Part shown: positions 26,707-35,487 of the stretch, one piece after another
Numbering within the stretch: position 1 is the first letter of the stretch
Layout of the letters: each line of letters starts with the position of its first letter
Origin: Sphingomonas parapaucimobilis NBRC 15100
GTDB taxonomy: Bacteria > Pseudomonadota > Alphaproteobacteria > Sphingomonadales > Sphingomonadaceae
DNA: 64,000 nucleotides
Assembly (NCBI RefSeq): GCF_000787715.1
Contig: NZ_BBPI01000010.1
Span: 1-64,000 of the forward strand
Direction of reading: 5' to 3'
Translations under genes and position numbers: made by a program
The notes under the pieces: model-generated
What the model saw: the letters and a program-made list of their open reading frames with translations, nothing else
Databases searched by the model: none
Told to the model about the DNA's origin: nothing

Positions 26707-28422
26707 ATGACGGCAGGAGCCATCGGGGAAACCACGACAGGCGGTGTACCGGGTCAGGCGACGGGACGCCCTCTGGTCTTCGAGCCGCGACTGCTGACAG
26801 ATATGTTCGAGACCACGGTACGGCGCCATGGCTCTCGCCCCGCGATCGACTTCATGGGGCGAATCACCCGCTATGACGAGTTGGGCGCGATGGTCGACAA
26901 GGCCGCCGCCGGGCTACAGGCGCTGGGGGTGAAGCCGGGATGCCGTGTCGCGCTCTGCCTGCCCAACATCATCTATTATCCGGTCCTGTACTTTGCGACG
27001 CTCAAGGCCGGGGGCATCGTCGTCAACGTCAACCCGCTCTATGTCGAGCGCGAGCTGTGCCATCTGCTGGAGGATTCGGGCGCGGAGATCATCGCGACCT
27101 GCGACATTCCCGACATTTACGGCCGCGTCTCCCATGTCGCCGAGAAACTGGGCCTGCGCCACGTCATATCCTGCCCGGTCGCGGGTGCGCTGCCGACCGT
27201 GAAGGGCCTAGCCTATCGCCTGCTCAAGCGGTCGATGATCGCCGCCCCCGGCCCCTCGCCCCGTCACCTGACCTTCGCGCAGATGATGAAGCGCGGCGGC
27301 ACCTTGGCCCCGGTGTCGGCGAAGCCCGACGATGTGGCGGTGCTGCAATATACCGGGGGAACGACGGGCAGCCCCAAGGCGGCGATGCTGTCCCACGCCA
27401 ATCTGGTCGCCAATGCCGATGCGATGGTCATCCATACCGGCGGCGAAGAGATGATCGGCGAAGAGCGCATATTGGGCGTACTTCCCCTCTTCCATGTCTT
27501 CGCGCTGACGACCGTGCTCAGCTTCGCGATCCGGGTCGGGGCGGAGATGATCCTGCTTCCCCGGTTCGAGCTGGACCAGGTGCTGAAGACCATCGCGCGC
27601 AGCAAGCCGACCTATTTCCCCGCCGTCCCCACTATCTACAACGCGATCGCGGGCGTCGCGGAAGCGCGCAAGGTCGACCTGTCGGCGATCAAGGCCTGCA
27701 TCTCGGGCGGCGCGCCGCTCCCCGCCGAGGTGCGTATCGCCTTCGAAACCACGACCGGCGGCAAGCTGGTCGAGGGATACGGCCTGTCCGAGGCGTCGCC
27801 GATCATCACCTGCAACCCGATCATCGGCGAGAACAAGGGCGGCTCGGCGGGCCTGCCCTTCCCCGGCACGGTCATCGAAATCCGCGACCGCGACAATCCC
27901 GACCGGCTGATGCCGCCGGGCGAGGTCGGCGAAATCTGCGCGCGCGGCCCGCAGGTCATGTCCGGCTATTGGAACAAGCCGAGCGAGAGCGAGCAGGTCT
28001 TCATCCATGGCGCGCTGCGCACCGGCGATGTCGGCTATCTGGACGAGGACGGCTATCTGTTCATCGTCGACCGGATCAAGGACGTGATCCTGTGCGGCGG
28101 CTATAACGTCTATCCGCGCATGATCGAGGAAGCGCTGTACGAACATCCGGCGGTCGCCGAGGCGGTCGTCATCGGCATCCCCGACGCCTATCGCGGCCAG
28201 TCGCCCAAGGCCTTCGTGAAACTCGCCGCCGATCACCACGCCACGCCCGAGGAATTGCGTGCCTTTTTACAGGACAAGGTCAGCAAGATCGAACTTCCCC
28301 GCGAGGTCGAAATCCGCGAAAGCCTGCCCAAGACCCTGATCGGCAAGTTGTCGAAAAAGGAACTGGTTGAGGAAGAATTGGCCAAGGCCGCCGCTGCGGC
28401 GGTGCGGCCCGTGGGGGAATAG
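26707..28422 (+). CDS. Long-chain fatty-acid--CoA ligase
   Basis: This 571-residue ANL-superfamily enzyme activates fatty acids with ATP and CoA at the inner face of the membrane. The P-loop-like AMP motif is YTGGTTGSPKAAMLSH. The A5 block is VEGYGLSEASPIITCN, the hinge region is TGDVGYLDEDGYLFIVDRIKD, and the catalytic lysine is in LPKTLIGKLSKKEL. The divergent position relative to the thiolase operon and the MerR gene 3 bp downstream place it in the beta-oxidation regulon. The start follows AGGAGAG. Confidence 0.95.
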   Translation: MTAGAIGETTTGGVPGQATGRPLVFEPRLLTDMFETTVRRHGSRPAIDFMGRITRYDELGAMVDKAAAGLQALGVKPGCRVALCLPNIIYYPVLYFATLKAGGIVVNVNPLYVERELCHLLEDSGAEIIATCDIPDIYGRVSHVAEKLGLRHVISCPVAGALPTVKGLAYRLLKRSMIAAPGPSPRHLTFAQMMKRGGTLAPVSAKPDDVAVLQYTGGTTGSPKAAMLSHANLVANADAMVIHTGGEEMIGEERILGVLPLFHVFALTTVLSFAIRVGAEMILLPRFELDQVLKTIARSKPTYFPAVPTIYNAIAGVAEARKVDLSAIKACISGGAPLPAEVRIAFETTTGGKLVEGYGLSEASPIITCNPIIGENKGGSAGLPFPGTVIEIRDRDNPDRLMPPGEVGEICARGPQVMSGYWNKPSESEQVFIHGALRTGDVGYLDEDGYLFIVDRIKDVILCGGYNVYPRMIEEALYEHPAVAEAVVIGIPDAYRGQSPKAFVKLAADHHATPEELRAFLQDKVSKIELPREVEIRESLPKTLIGKLSKKELVEEELAKAAAAAVRPVGE

Positions 28423-28425
28423 ACG

Positions 28426-28815
28426 GTGGGGGATGAAGAGGAGCTGCGCGGCATTCAGGATGTCGCGAACAGCTTGGGGGTGACGACGCGGACGCTGCGT
28501 TTCTATGAAGATCGCGGCCTGATCGAGCCGCGCCGGGTCGGCACCGCGCGCGTCTATTCCAGGCGCGAGACGGGGCGGATGCAGTTGATCCTGCGCGGCA
28601 AGCGGCTGGGCTTCTCGCTGCGCGAGATCGAGGAGTTCCTGCGGCTGTACGACGCCGATCCGCAGCATGTCGAACAGATGCGCGTGCTGGCCGAACGCTG
28701 TCGCGAGCGGGTCGACGAACTGCGCCAGCAGATGACCGCGCTGGTCCAGACGGTCGACGAGTTGGAGACGATCGAACGCGAAGCGCGCGAACGGATCGCG
28801 AAGGCGGGGGTGTAA
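28426..28815 (+). CDS. MerR-family transcriptional regulator
   Basis: This 129-residue regulator has a MerR winged HTH (DVANSLGVTTRTLRFYEDRGL) followed by a coiled-coil dimer helix (residues about 80-120) and no metal-binding cysteines or large effector domain. The GTG start lies 3 bp after the ligase stop, so the two are co-transcribed. It resembles LiuR/SoxR-sized regulators of acyl-CoA catabolism and probably senses an acyl-CoA intermediate; the effector is inference. Confidence 0.88.
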   Translation: MGDEEELRGIQDVANSLGVTTRTLRFYEDRGLIEPRRVGTARVYSRRETGRMQLILRGKRLGFSLREIEEFLRLYDADPQHVEQMRVLAERCRERVDELRQQMTALVQTVDELETIEREARERIAKAGV

Positions 28816-28824
28816 CCGCTTCTT

Positions 28825-28940
28825 ATTCCTCCCCTGCAAGGGGAGGTGGCAGTCCGCAGGACTGACGGAGGGGTGTCACCATCAGCGGGGACACCCCTCC
28901 ACCAGCTTCGCTGGTCCCCCTCCCCTTACAGGGGAGGAAG
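28825..28940. repeat. Intergenic repeat family B, copy 3
   Basis: TATTCCTCCCCT and AGGGGAGGAA are inverted ends, with CTGACGGAGGGGTGTCA and ACACCCCTCCACC inside. It is closest to the copy at 14545-14646. It fills the gap between the convergent MerR and efflux genes. Confidence 0.65.
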
Positions 28941-28951
28941 ACGTGCCAGCC

Positions 28952-30433
28952 TTACGACTGCGGCGCTCGCCAGCCCAAGCCGAGCGCCTTTTGCAGCGCC
29001 ACATAATCATTGGTCAGGCCCGCTACCGCCTGCGACAGCGACTGCTGCGCCGCGACCCGCTGGCGCTCGGCATCGAGCGTATCGATCAACGTCGCGGCCC
29101 CAGCACGATAGCGCTGTTGCATCAACACTGCCGAGCGATCCGCCGAAGCCTTCGCCCGCGCCAGCGTCGCCACCGTGTTCCGCCGCGCGCGGAAGCGCGA
29201 CAGCGAGTCCTCGGCATCGCGCAGCGCCGACAGGACGGCACCGCGATACCGCGCCTCCGCCTCGTCGCGCGCGCCCTCGGCCTGTCCGACCCGCGCATTG
29301 GCGCGACCGAAGTTCAGCACGTTCCACTGGAGCATCGGTGCGCCCAGCGTCACCACATTGTCGAGATCGGTCAGCGAGTCGAGCGAGGTGCCGCCGATGC
29401 CGATGATCCCCATCAGGTTCAGGCGCGGAAACTTCGCCGCCTCGGCCACGCCGATCCTGGCGGTCTGCGCCGCCAGGTTGCGCTCGGCGGCGCGGATGTC
29501 GGGGCGACGCTGGAGCAGCGCGGTCGGATCGCCCACCGCGACCTGCGCGGGCGGGAGCGGCACCTGCCCCGCCTGGCTCAGGCGCTGGTCGAGCGTGCCC
29601 GGTGCCTCGCCGATCAGGATGGCGAGCGCGTTGAGATAGGTCTCGACCGACGACGATAGCGGCAGGATCTGCGCATCGGTGCTTTCCACCTGGTTGCGCA
29701 GCCGCTCGACTTCCAGTTGCGAGGCGGTGCCGTTGTTGAACCGCTGGAGCGTCAGGTTGAGCGTGTCGCGCTGCATCTTCGACGCCTCGCGCGCCAGGAT
29801 CAGCCGCTGCTGCGCATCGCGAAGCCCGACATAGGCCTGCGCCACATCGGCGCTGAGCGACACCTGCGCGTCGGCGACATTGGCCTCCGCCGCCTCGGCG
29901 CTGGCGCGCGCCGCCTCGACGGTGCGGCGACGGCCGCCGAACAGGTCGATCTCCCAGCTGGCGTCGAAGCCCAGGTTGAAGAAGTCGACATTGGTGCCGC
30001 CGCCCGACCCGCTTGCCGAACCACCGGACGCGCCGCCATTGGCGCCACCCTGCTCGGCGTTACCGCTGCCGAGGTTGAGTTCGGGCAGATTGGCGTGAAG
30101 ATAGGTCGCGCTGGCATTGGCGTTGGGGGCCTGGTTGGCGCGCTCCAGCCGCAGCGCCGACCGCGCCTGCTTCAACCGCGCCTGCGCCACCGCGACGTTG
30201 GGATTGGACTCGAGTGCCCGCTCCTCCAGCCAGGTCAGCATGGGATCGTTCAGCGTCGTCCACCAGTCGGCCACCGCGGGCGTGGTCGTCGCCAGCGTAT
30301 TGTCGGCGCGCACGAACCCGGCGGGCGGGGTCGCCGCCGAGCCGATGGCCTTGGGCGGCCCGGCATAGTTCGGCCCGACGGTGCAGGCCCCCAGCAGGAG
30401 GAGCGGGATGAGGGAAAACTGCTTGCGCATCAT
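28952..30433 (-). CDS. Outer-membrane efflux lipoprotein, NodT/OprM family
   Basis: This 493-residue TolC-type channel subunit has a lipoprotein signal (SLIPLLLLGAC, cysteine followed by TVGPNYAGPP) and two outer-membrane-factor repeats. Long coiled-coil helices (residues about 150-270 and 370-460) form the periplasmic tunnel. A glycine/serine-rich loop near residue 125 (GGANGGASGGSASGSGGG) is an unusual low-complexity insert. It is the third gene of the efflux operon, 5 bp after the MFS gene, and completes the tripartite pump. Confidence 0.92.
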   Translation of the reverse strand: MMRKQFSLIPLLLLGACTVGPNYAGPPKAIGSAATPPAGFVRADNTLATTTPAVADWWTTLNDPMLTWLEERALESNPNVAVAQARLKQARSALRLERANQAPNANASATYLHANLPELNLGSGNAEQGGANGGASGGSASGSGGGTNVDFFNLGFDASWEIDLFGGRRRTVEAARASAEAAEANVADAQVSLSADVAQAYVGLRDAQQRLILAREASKMQRDTLNLTLQRFNNGTASQLEVERLRNQVESTDAQILPLSSSVETYLNALAILIGEAPGTLDQRLSQAGQVPLPPAQVAVGDPTALLQRRPDIRAAERNLAAQTARIGVAEAAKFPRLNLMGIIGIGGTSLDSLTDLDNVVTLGAPMLQWNVLNFGRANARVGQAEGARDEAEARYRGAVLSALRDAEDSLSRFRARRNTVATLARAKASADRSAVLMQQRYRAGAATLIDTLDAERQRVAAQQSLSQAVAGLTNDYVALQKALGLGWRAPQS

Positions 30434-30438
30434 GGTTC

Positions 30439-32055
30439 TCAATGCATCGCCACCGGGCCACCCTTGGGCAGCGGGCGGAGGAACAGGACAAGCGGCATCA
30501 CCATGATGATGCCGACGCACAGGATGAAGAACAGGTCGTTATAGGTCATGACCAGCGCCTGCTGCTTGACCGTATTGCCGATCATGCGCAGCGCCGCGTC
30601 GCTGCTGCCGAATTGCTGGGTCAGCGAGTCGATCCAGCCCTGGGTCGATCCCGAATTGGCCGAAAGCGACTCCTCCAGTCGACGCTCGTGCAGGAAGCTG
30701 CGCTGGTCCTGCACGGTGGCGATGCCCGCCAGCGCGAAGGAGCCGCCCAGGTTGCGCGCCGCGCTGAACAGCCCGGCCGCATCGCCCGCCTGCGACGGCG
30801 GCACCGACGAGATCGCCGCCTGGTTCAGGAACAACATGCCCAGGATCGTGCCGACCCCGCGCAGCAACTGGCTGTCGGTGAACGAGCCGCCGGTGGAGTC
30901 GGCGGTCAGCACCGTGTCGATCCCGGCGCTCAGCGCCATGATGCCCAGCCCCAGGCCGACCGCGATGCGGATATCGACCTTCTTGATGAGGATCGGGGTG
31001 AACGGCATCATCAGCAGGCTGGGGATACCGCTCAACAGCACGACCTTGCCCGCCTGGAAGGCGTTATATCCTGCAATGGAGGCTAGGAACTGCGGGATCA
31101 CATAGGAGGTGCCGTAGAGCACCATGCCCAGCACGATGCCCATGATGACCACGCTGCCGAACTGGCGGTCGAGCAGCAGCTTCAGGCGAATGACCGGGCG
31201 CGACGCGACGAACTGGCCCGCGAACAACAGGCCGAAGCCGAAGATCGACAGGATGGTCAGCTCGATGATCTCGCGCGACTCGAACCACTGCTCGCGCTGC
31301 CCTTCCTCGAGCACGACGGTCAGCCCGCCCAGACCCAGCGCGAGGCCCGCAATGCCCAGCCAGTCGGCCTTGGCCAGCTCGGACAGGTGCGGCTTCTGGT
31401 GCGGCAGGCCGACGAGCAGCAGCGTGACGAGCATCGCGCCGACGGGGATGTTCAGGAAGAAGGCATAGTGCCAGCTGACATTCTCGGTCAGCCAGCCGCC
31501 GATCAGCGGCCCCATCACGGGACCCAGAATGGCGGTGACGCCGAAGAACGCCGTGCCGATCGGCTGCTGCTCGCGCGGCAATCGGGTGGCGATGATGGTC
31601 AATGCGGTCGGGATCAGTGCGCCGCCGGTGATGCCCTGCCCTGCGCGTCCGATGATCATCATCGTCAGGTTGGTCGACAGGCCGCACACGACCGAAAAGG
31701 CGGTGAACAGGATCGACGCGATCAGCAGGAAGGTACGCAGGCCCAGCAACCGCTCCAGCCAGGCGGAGAGCGGAATGATGATGATCTCGGCGACCAAATA
31801 GGACGTCGCGATCCACGTCCCCTCGGTCCCGCTCGCGCCGATCTCGCCCTGGATGGTCGGCAGCGCGGAGTTGACGATCGAGATGTCGAGCGTCGCCATC
31901 AGCGCGCCGATGCTGCCCGCCGCGACGGCGAGCCAGGCGGTCAGGTCGGCCTTTGCGGGTGCGCCGCCCCCCCGGCCGGCGTGCGCCGGCGCATCACCAG
32001 AACGGGCAGCCGCTCCGGCCTTATTGCCCCGAGCGGGGGCGGCGGCGGCGCTCAC
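30439..32055 (-). CDS. DHA2-family MFS multidrug transporter (EmrB-like)
   Basis: This 538-residue inner-membrane drug/proton antiporter has 14 predicted membrane segments. Typical motifs are MATLDISIVNSALPTI in helix 1, GRAGQGITGGALIPTAL and GPVMGPLIGGWLTENVSWHY (motif C). The first 35 residues are an Ala/Gly-rich cytoplasmic tail. The GTG start overlaps the stop of the upstream HlyD-type gene as GTGA. It should expel hydrophobic or anionic compounds together with the adaptor and outer-membrane proteins. Confidence 0.93.
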   Translation of the reverse strand: MSAAAAPARGNKAGAAARSGDAPAHAGRGGGAPAKADLTAWLAVAAGSIGALMATLDISIVNSALPTIQGEIGASGTEGTWIATSYLVAEIIIIPLSAWLERLLGLRTFLLIASILFTAFSVVCGLSTNLTMMIIGRAGQGITGGALIPTALTIIATRLPREQQPIGTAFFGVTAILGPVMGPLIGGWLTENVSWHYAFFLNIPVGAMLVTLLLVGLPHQKPHLSELAKADWLGIAGLALGLGGLTVVLEEGQREQWFESREIIELTILSIFGFGLLFAGQFVASRPVIRLKLLLDRQFGSVVIMGIVLGMVLYGTSYVIPQFLASIAGYNAFQAGKVVLLSGIPSLLMMPFTPILIKKVDIRIAVGLGLGIMALSAGIDTVLTADSTGGSFTDSQLLRGVGTILGMLFLNQAAISSVPPSQAGDAAGLFSAARNLGGSFALAGIATVQDQRSFLHERRLEESLSANSGSTQGWIDSLTQQFGSSDAALRMIGNTVKQQALVMTYNDLFFILCVGIIMVMPLVLFLRPLPKGGPVAMH

Positions 32056-33248
32056 CGGCCCTGCGCCCCCTGCCGCGCCTCGTTATGCTGGTCCTGCTGC
32101 TCGGCGATGTGCTTCAGCGCACCCTTGGCCGAGCGGGTGTCGACGGTCACCTCCACCGACATGCCCGGCACCATCAGCGCGCGGGTCTGTGCATCGGCGT
32201 CGACCGCGATGCGGACGGGCACGCGCTGCACGATCTTGGTGAAGTTGCCGGTCGCGTTCTGCGGCGGCAGCAGCGAGAATTGCGCGCCGGTGCCCGGTGC
32301 CACGCTCTCGACATGCCCCTTGATCTCGACCCCCGGCAGTGCATCGACATCGATCTTCACCGGCTGGCCGGGGCGCATCAGGCCCAGCTGCGTTTCCTTG
32401 AAGTTCGCATTGATATACAGCTGGTTGACCGGCACGATCGACATGGTCCGGGTGCCTGCCTGCAGAAACTGGCCGACACGCACCGTCTTGTTGCCGACAC
32501 GACCGCCGATCGAGGCGCGGATCGTGGTCGAGCCCAGATTGACCTCGGCGGCATCAAGCTGCGCCTTGGCGGCCTGCCCCTGCGAACGGGCCTGCTGCAC
32601 CTGCGCGTCGAGCGTGCCGATACGGCGACGCGACGCAGCCAGCGCGGCGGACGCCGCGGCGACCTTGGCATTGGCCTGACGCGCCTGGTTCTGAAGCTGC
32701 GACAGGCGCTCGCGGCTCTCCGCGCCGGATGCGGCAAGCGGGGTGTAGCGGACGACCTCGGCCTGGGCGAAGACGGCGTCGCTCTGCGCGGCGCGCAGAT
32801 CGGCCTCCGCGCGGTCGATCGCCGCCTGCTGTTCCTTGATCTGCGCCTGCACCCCCTCGGCATTGGCGCGCGCGACACCGATCTGCGCCTGGATCTGTGC
32901 GGTCTGCGCCTGATAGTCGCGGGTGTCGATCTGGAGCAGCGGCTGCCCCGCCTGGACGTTCTGGTTCTCCGCCACGAACACCTTGTCGACATAGCCGGAA
33001 ACCTTGGGCGCGACCGTGACCGCATCCGCCTGGATGAAGGCATCGTTGGTCGTCTGCATATACTGGCCGACGCTCTTGTAGTTCGCATACCAGAATACGC
33101 CGCCGATGACGGCGACCGCCGCCACGACCAGCAGGATGATGCGGATGCGTCGCTTCTTGGCGGGCGATACGGGGGTCTTGTCCTCGGTCGCGTCCGCGTC
33201 GTCGCGCTCTGCGTCCTGCCCCTCATTCACTTGGTTTGCGTCGGCCAC
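32052..33248 (-). CDS. HlyD-family membrane-fusion protein (EmrA-like)
   Basis: This 398-residue periplasmic adaptor has a cytoplasmic acidic start, one membrane helix (IRIILLVVAAVAVIGGVFWY), a split biotinyl-lipoyl domain (DAVTVAPKVSGYVDKVFV and GRVGNKTVRVGQF), a coiled-coil hairpin (residues about 110-230), and a beta-barrel domain. The GTG at 33248 was chosen because AGGGAGG precedes it; an upstream in-frame GTG at 33308 lacks such a site and would extend toward the divergent marR promoter. It is the first gene of the emrA-emrB-nodT operon. Confidence 0.9.
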   Translation of the reverse strand: MADANQVNEGQDAERDDADATEDKTPVSPAKKRRIRIILLVVAAVAVIGGVFWYANYKSVGQYMQTTNDAFIQADAVTVAPKVSGYVDKVFVAENQNVQAGQPLLQIDTRDYQAQTAQIQAQIGVARANAEGVQAQIKEQQAAIDRAEADLRAAQSDAVFAQAEVVRYTPLAASGAESRERLSQLQNQARQANAKVAAASAALAASRRRIGTLDAQVQQARSQGQAAKAQLDAAEVNLGSTTIRASIGGRVGNKTVRVGQFLQAGTRTMSIVPVNQLYINANFKETQLGLMRPGQPVKIDVDALPGVEIKGHVESVAPGTGAQFSLLPPQNATGNFTKIVQRVPVRIAVDADAQTRALMVPGMSVEVTVDTRSAKGALKHIAEQQDQHNEARQGAQGR

Positions 33249-33344
33249 ACCGGCCTCCCTGTCGATGGAATCAAAAGAACTGGATGGTGCATTTGCTCGC
33301 ACTTGCACAATAAGGCAAGACCATTTATTGAGCTACCTCATATT

Positions 33345-33788
33345 ATGTTCGATCATGAAACCCTGGCGCTCCGCTACAGCCGCATCTATCTGCGTTTCCA
33401 CCGGCTGCTCGACCGCCAGATGGCGGCGCAGGGCGCTTCGCTGGCACGGACCAAGATGCTCCACTTCATTGCCAACAATGCGCCGGTTCGCGCCGCCGAT
33501 GTGGCCGACTGGTTCGATCTGGCCCCCCGCACGGTAACCCAGGCGATCGACACGATGGAGCGCGACTCCCTCGTCGTGCGCGTCCCCGACCCGGACGACC
33601 GGCGGGCGAAGCGGCTCGATATCACCGATCACGGGCGGCAGGTCCTGCGCCAGACCGAGCCACTGCGCCGAACGCTGATCGCCCAGGCCTTCGGCTTGCT
33701 GAGCGATGAGGAGATCGAGCAGTTCGCGCGAATCCTCGACAAGATGGAACAGGCGATCGAAGGGTCGCCCGGTGATCAGATCCGCTGA
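33345..33788 (+). CDS. MarR-family regulator of the efflux operon
   Basis: This 147-residue MarR protein has an HTH near residues 50-75 (VRAADVADWFDLAPRTVTQA) and wing RVPDPDDRRAKRLDITDHG. It is divergent from the emrAB-type operon and 97 bp away, so it is probably a drug-responsive repressor of the pump. No Shine-Dalgarno sequence is visible before the ATG, and the TTG and TATTAT-like bases just upstream could mean a very short or absent leader. Its stop abuts the stop of the convergent receiver gene. Confidence 0.88.
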   Translation: MFDHETLALRYSRIYLRFHRLLDRQMAAQGASLARTKMLHFIANNAPVRAADVADWFDLAPRTVTQAIDTMERDSLVVRVPDPDDRRAKRLDITDHGRQVLRQTEPLRRTLIAQAFGLLSDEEIEQFARILDKMEQAIEGSPGDQIR

Positions 33789-34268
33789 TCAGATCCGCTC
33801 GCCATAGAAACGCAGCGCAGCCGGCGGGTCGCTGGGCCGTCCGCCCTGCGCCACCACATGCGCGGCACGGACGGCGGCGCCCAGGCTACCCGCGCGAAAC
33901 GGCTTGGCGATACAGCCGATGACCAGCGGATGGCCGCCGCGCTCCGGGCAGTTGCCGCTCAGGAAGATACAGGGAATGCCGCGCTCGGCGAGCAGTTGGG
34001 CGGCCGTCAACCCGCTGTCTCCGTCGGCCAGCTTGACATCGCAAAGCACAAGGTCGGGCCGCTCCCGATCGACCAGCGCCATGGCGGCGGCGACGGTATC
34101 GGCAATGCCGATGACGCGGTGGCCGTGCAGCGTCAGTGCGTCCTCGACCAGCATCGCGACCAGCGCCTCATCCTCGATGATGAGGAGGTTCAGCGGGGTC
34201 TCGTTATCGCGGTCGTCATCGACCAGTTCATCAGGATGCGGGGCGAACCCCATATGCGCCGCCGTCAT
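33789..34268 (-). CDS. Single-domain response regulator
   Basis: This 159-residue protein has only a CheY-like receiver. It has acidic pocket IIEDEA, phospho-acceptor Asp in LVLCDVKLADGDSG, switch serine in IFLSGN and conserved lysine in IAKPF. There is no output domain, so it probably acts through protein contacts. It overlaps the upstream histidine-kinase-like gene by 38 bp. An alternative start six codons in (34253) still overlaps. No FATGUY motif of the SdrG class was seen. Confidence 0.85.
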   Translation of the reverse strand: MTAAHMGFAPHPDELVDDDRDNETPLNLLIIEDEALVAMLVEDALTLHGHRVIGIADTVAAAMALVDRERPDLVLCDVKLADGDSGLTAAQLLAERGIPCIFLSGNCPERGGHPLVIGCIAKPFRAGSLGAAVRAAHVVAQGGRPSDPPAALRFYGERI

Positions 34269-35433
34269 GCGGCATGACCAAGATCAGGCACCCATCATCC
34301 TCGTTCGTCAATGTCGCGCGCAACTGATGGCAAAGCCTCACCACCAGTCGATCCCGGTCGACCACATCGGCGATACGTCCCCATCCGATCGCCTCGAACG
34401 CGATACGGAGCATTTCGTTCCCCGGCGTCCCGTTCACCGTGAAACCGATGCGCGGTACCCCTGCCCCTTGCGCCATCAGCGCGTCGAGCAGCAGCGCGGC
34501 CGCCACGGCGCGCTCGATCGGCACCGCGACCGGGCTGTCGACCGTGATCGGCCCATGCCCCGTATCGCCGCGCAGCTGCGCGATCACGTCGCCGAAGAGC
34601 GCAGGCAGGTCGACCAGCCCGGAATCGGCGGTGGCGTAAAGCGGCCGATGTGCGCTGGCCAGCACCTGCAATCGCTCGGCCGCCCGCATCAGTGCGCGGC
34701 GCGTGCCCGTATCGGGGGCCTCGCGCCCCTCATGGGTGACCAGGCCGATCGCCACCTGTAGCGCGTTGCGGACCCGGTGGTTCAACTCGGCGAGCAACTG
34801 CGCCTGGGTGTCGAGCCCGCGCCGCAGCGCCTCCTCGATCCGCAAGCGATGTTGCGCCAGCGCGGCATAGTGGCAGAGCAGCAGCAACAGCCGCCGTTCC
34901 TCCTCGTCGAACGGCCGCGCCGCCCGCCGCCCGAAACCGAGCGTCCCCAGCAGCTCGTCCCCGTGCAACAGCGGCATACACAGATAGACCTTCACGCCCA
35001 GCGACCGGACGAACGCCGTCCGTTCCTCCCCGCTGGTCTGGATATCGGTCAGGTGCAGCGTACGCCGCTCGCGCATCGCCTGCCCGCAGGCGGACGGGCC
35101 GATGTCCAGACCGGCCGCCGCCTGCCGCTCGGCCCGGGTCAGGCCGCCCGCGGTCTCCAGCCGGACGGCTTCACCATCGCGGCGGAAATGGAAAAAGACG
35201 TCGAGTTGCAATTCGTCGCGGATCAGCGCGAACAGCGAGTCGATCATGGCAGCCGGATCGTCCGCCGCCATCAGCCGGTCGGTCGCCGCCGCCACGAGCG
35301 ACAGATAGCGCTGTGCATCGGCAGGGTCGGCGACAGCCGTCCCGGTCGCTTCGCCGGACAGCGGCAAAGGCGGGAATGAAGGTGGTGGGAGAGCCACGGG
35401 CGGCAGAGTAACGCTACCGGCCCGTGGCTCCAA
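34231..35433 (-). CDS. GAF-domain histidine-kinase-like protein, HWE/HisKA_2 type with degenerate ATPase
   Basis: This protein of about 400 residues has a GAF sensor domain (residues about 45-190, with VKVYLCMPLLHGDELLGTLGF) and the phospho-acceptor box LLAELNHRVRNALQV of HWE/HisKA_2 kinases. The following ATPase region is unusual. The usual N-box asparagine motif appears replaced by ALLLDALMAQGAG, and the glycine-rich G-boxes are not recognisable. It may be an inactive kinase or an adaptor for the overlapping receiver protein. The start is uncertain: 35433 is TTG without a clear ribosome site, and a GTG at 35397 is an alternative. Confidence 0.75.
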   Translation of the reverse strand: MEPRAGSVTLPPVALPPPSFPPLPLSGEATGTAVADPADAQRYLSLVAAATDRLMAADDPAAMIDSLFALIRDELQLDVFFHFRRDGEAVRLETAGGLTRAERQAAAGLDIGPSACGQAMRERRTLHLTDIQTSGEERTAFVRSLGVKVYLCMPLLHGDELLGTLGFGRRAARPFDEEERRLLLLLCHYAALAQHRLRIEEALRRGLDTQAQLLAELNHRVRNALQVAIGLVTHEGREAPDTGTRRALMRAAERLQVLASAHRPLYATADSGLVDLPALFGDVIAQLRGDTGHGPITVDSPVAVPIERAVAAALLLDALMAQGAGVPRIGFTVNGTPGNEMLRIAFEAIGWGRIADVVDRDRLVVRLCHQLRATLTNEDDGCLILVMPHDGGAYGVRPAS

Positions 35434-35487
35434 GGATTGTTTCGGACAAATCCATCATGGGGCGGGACGCCATCCCGCCCGCACGGG

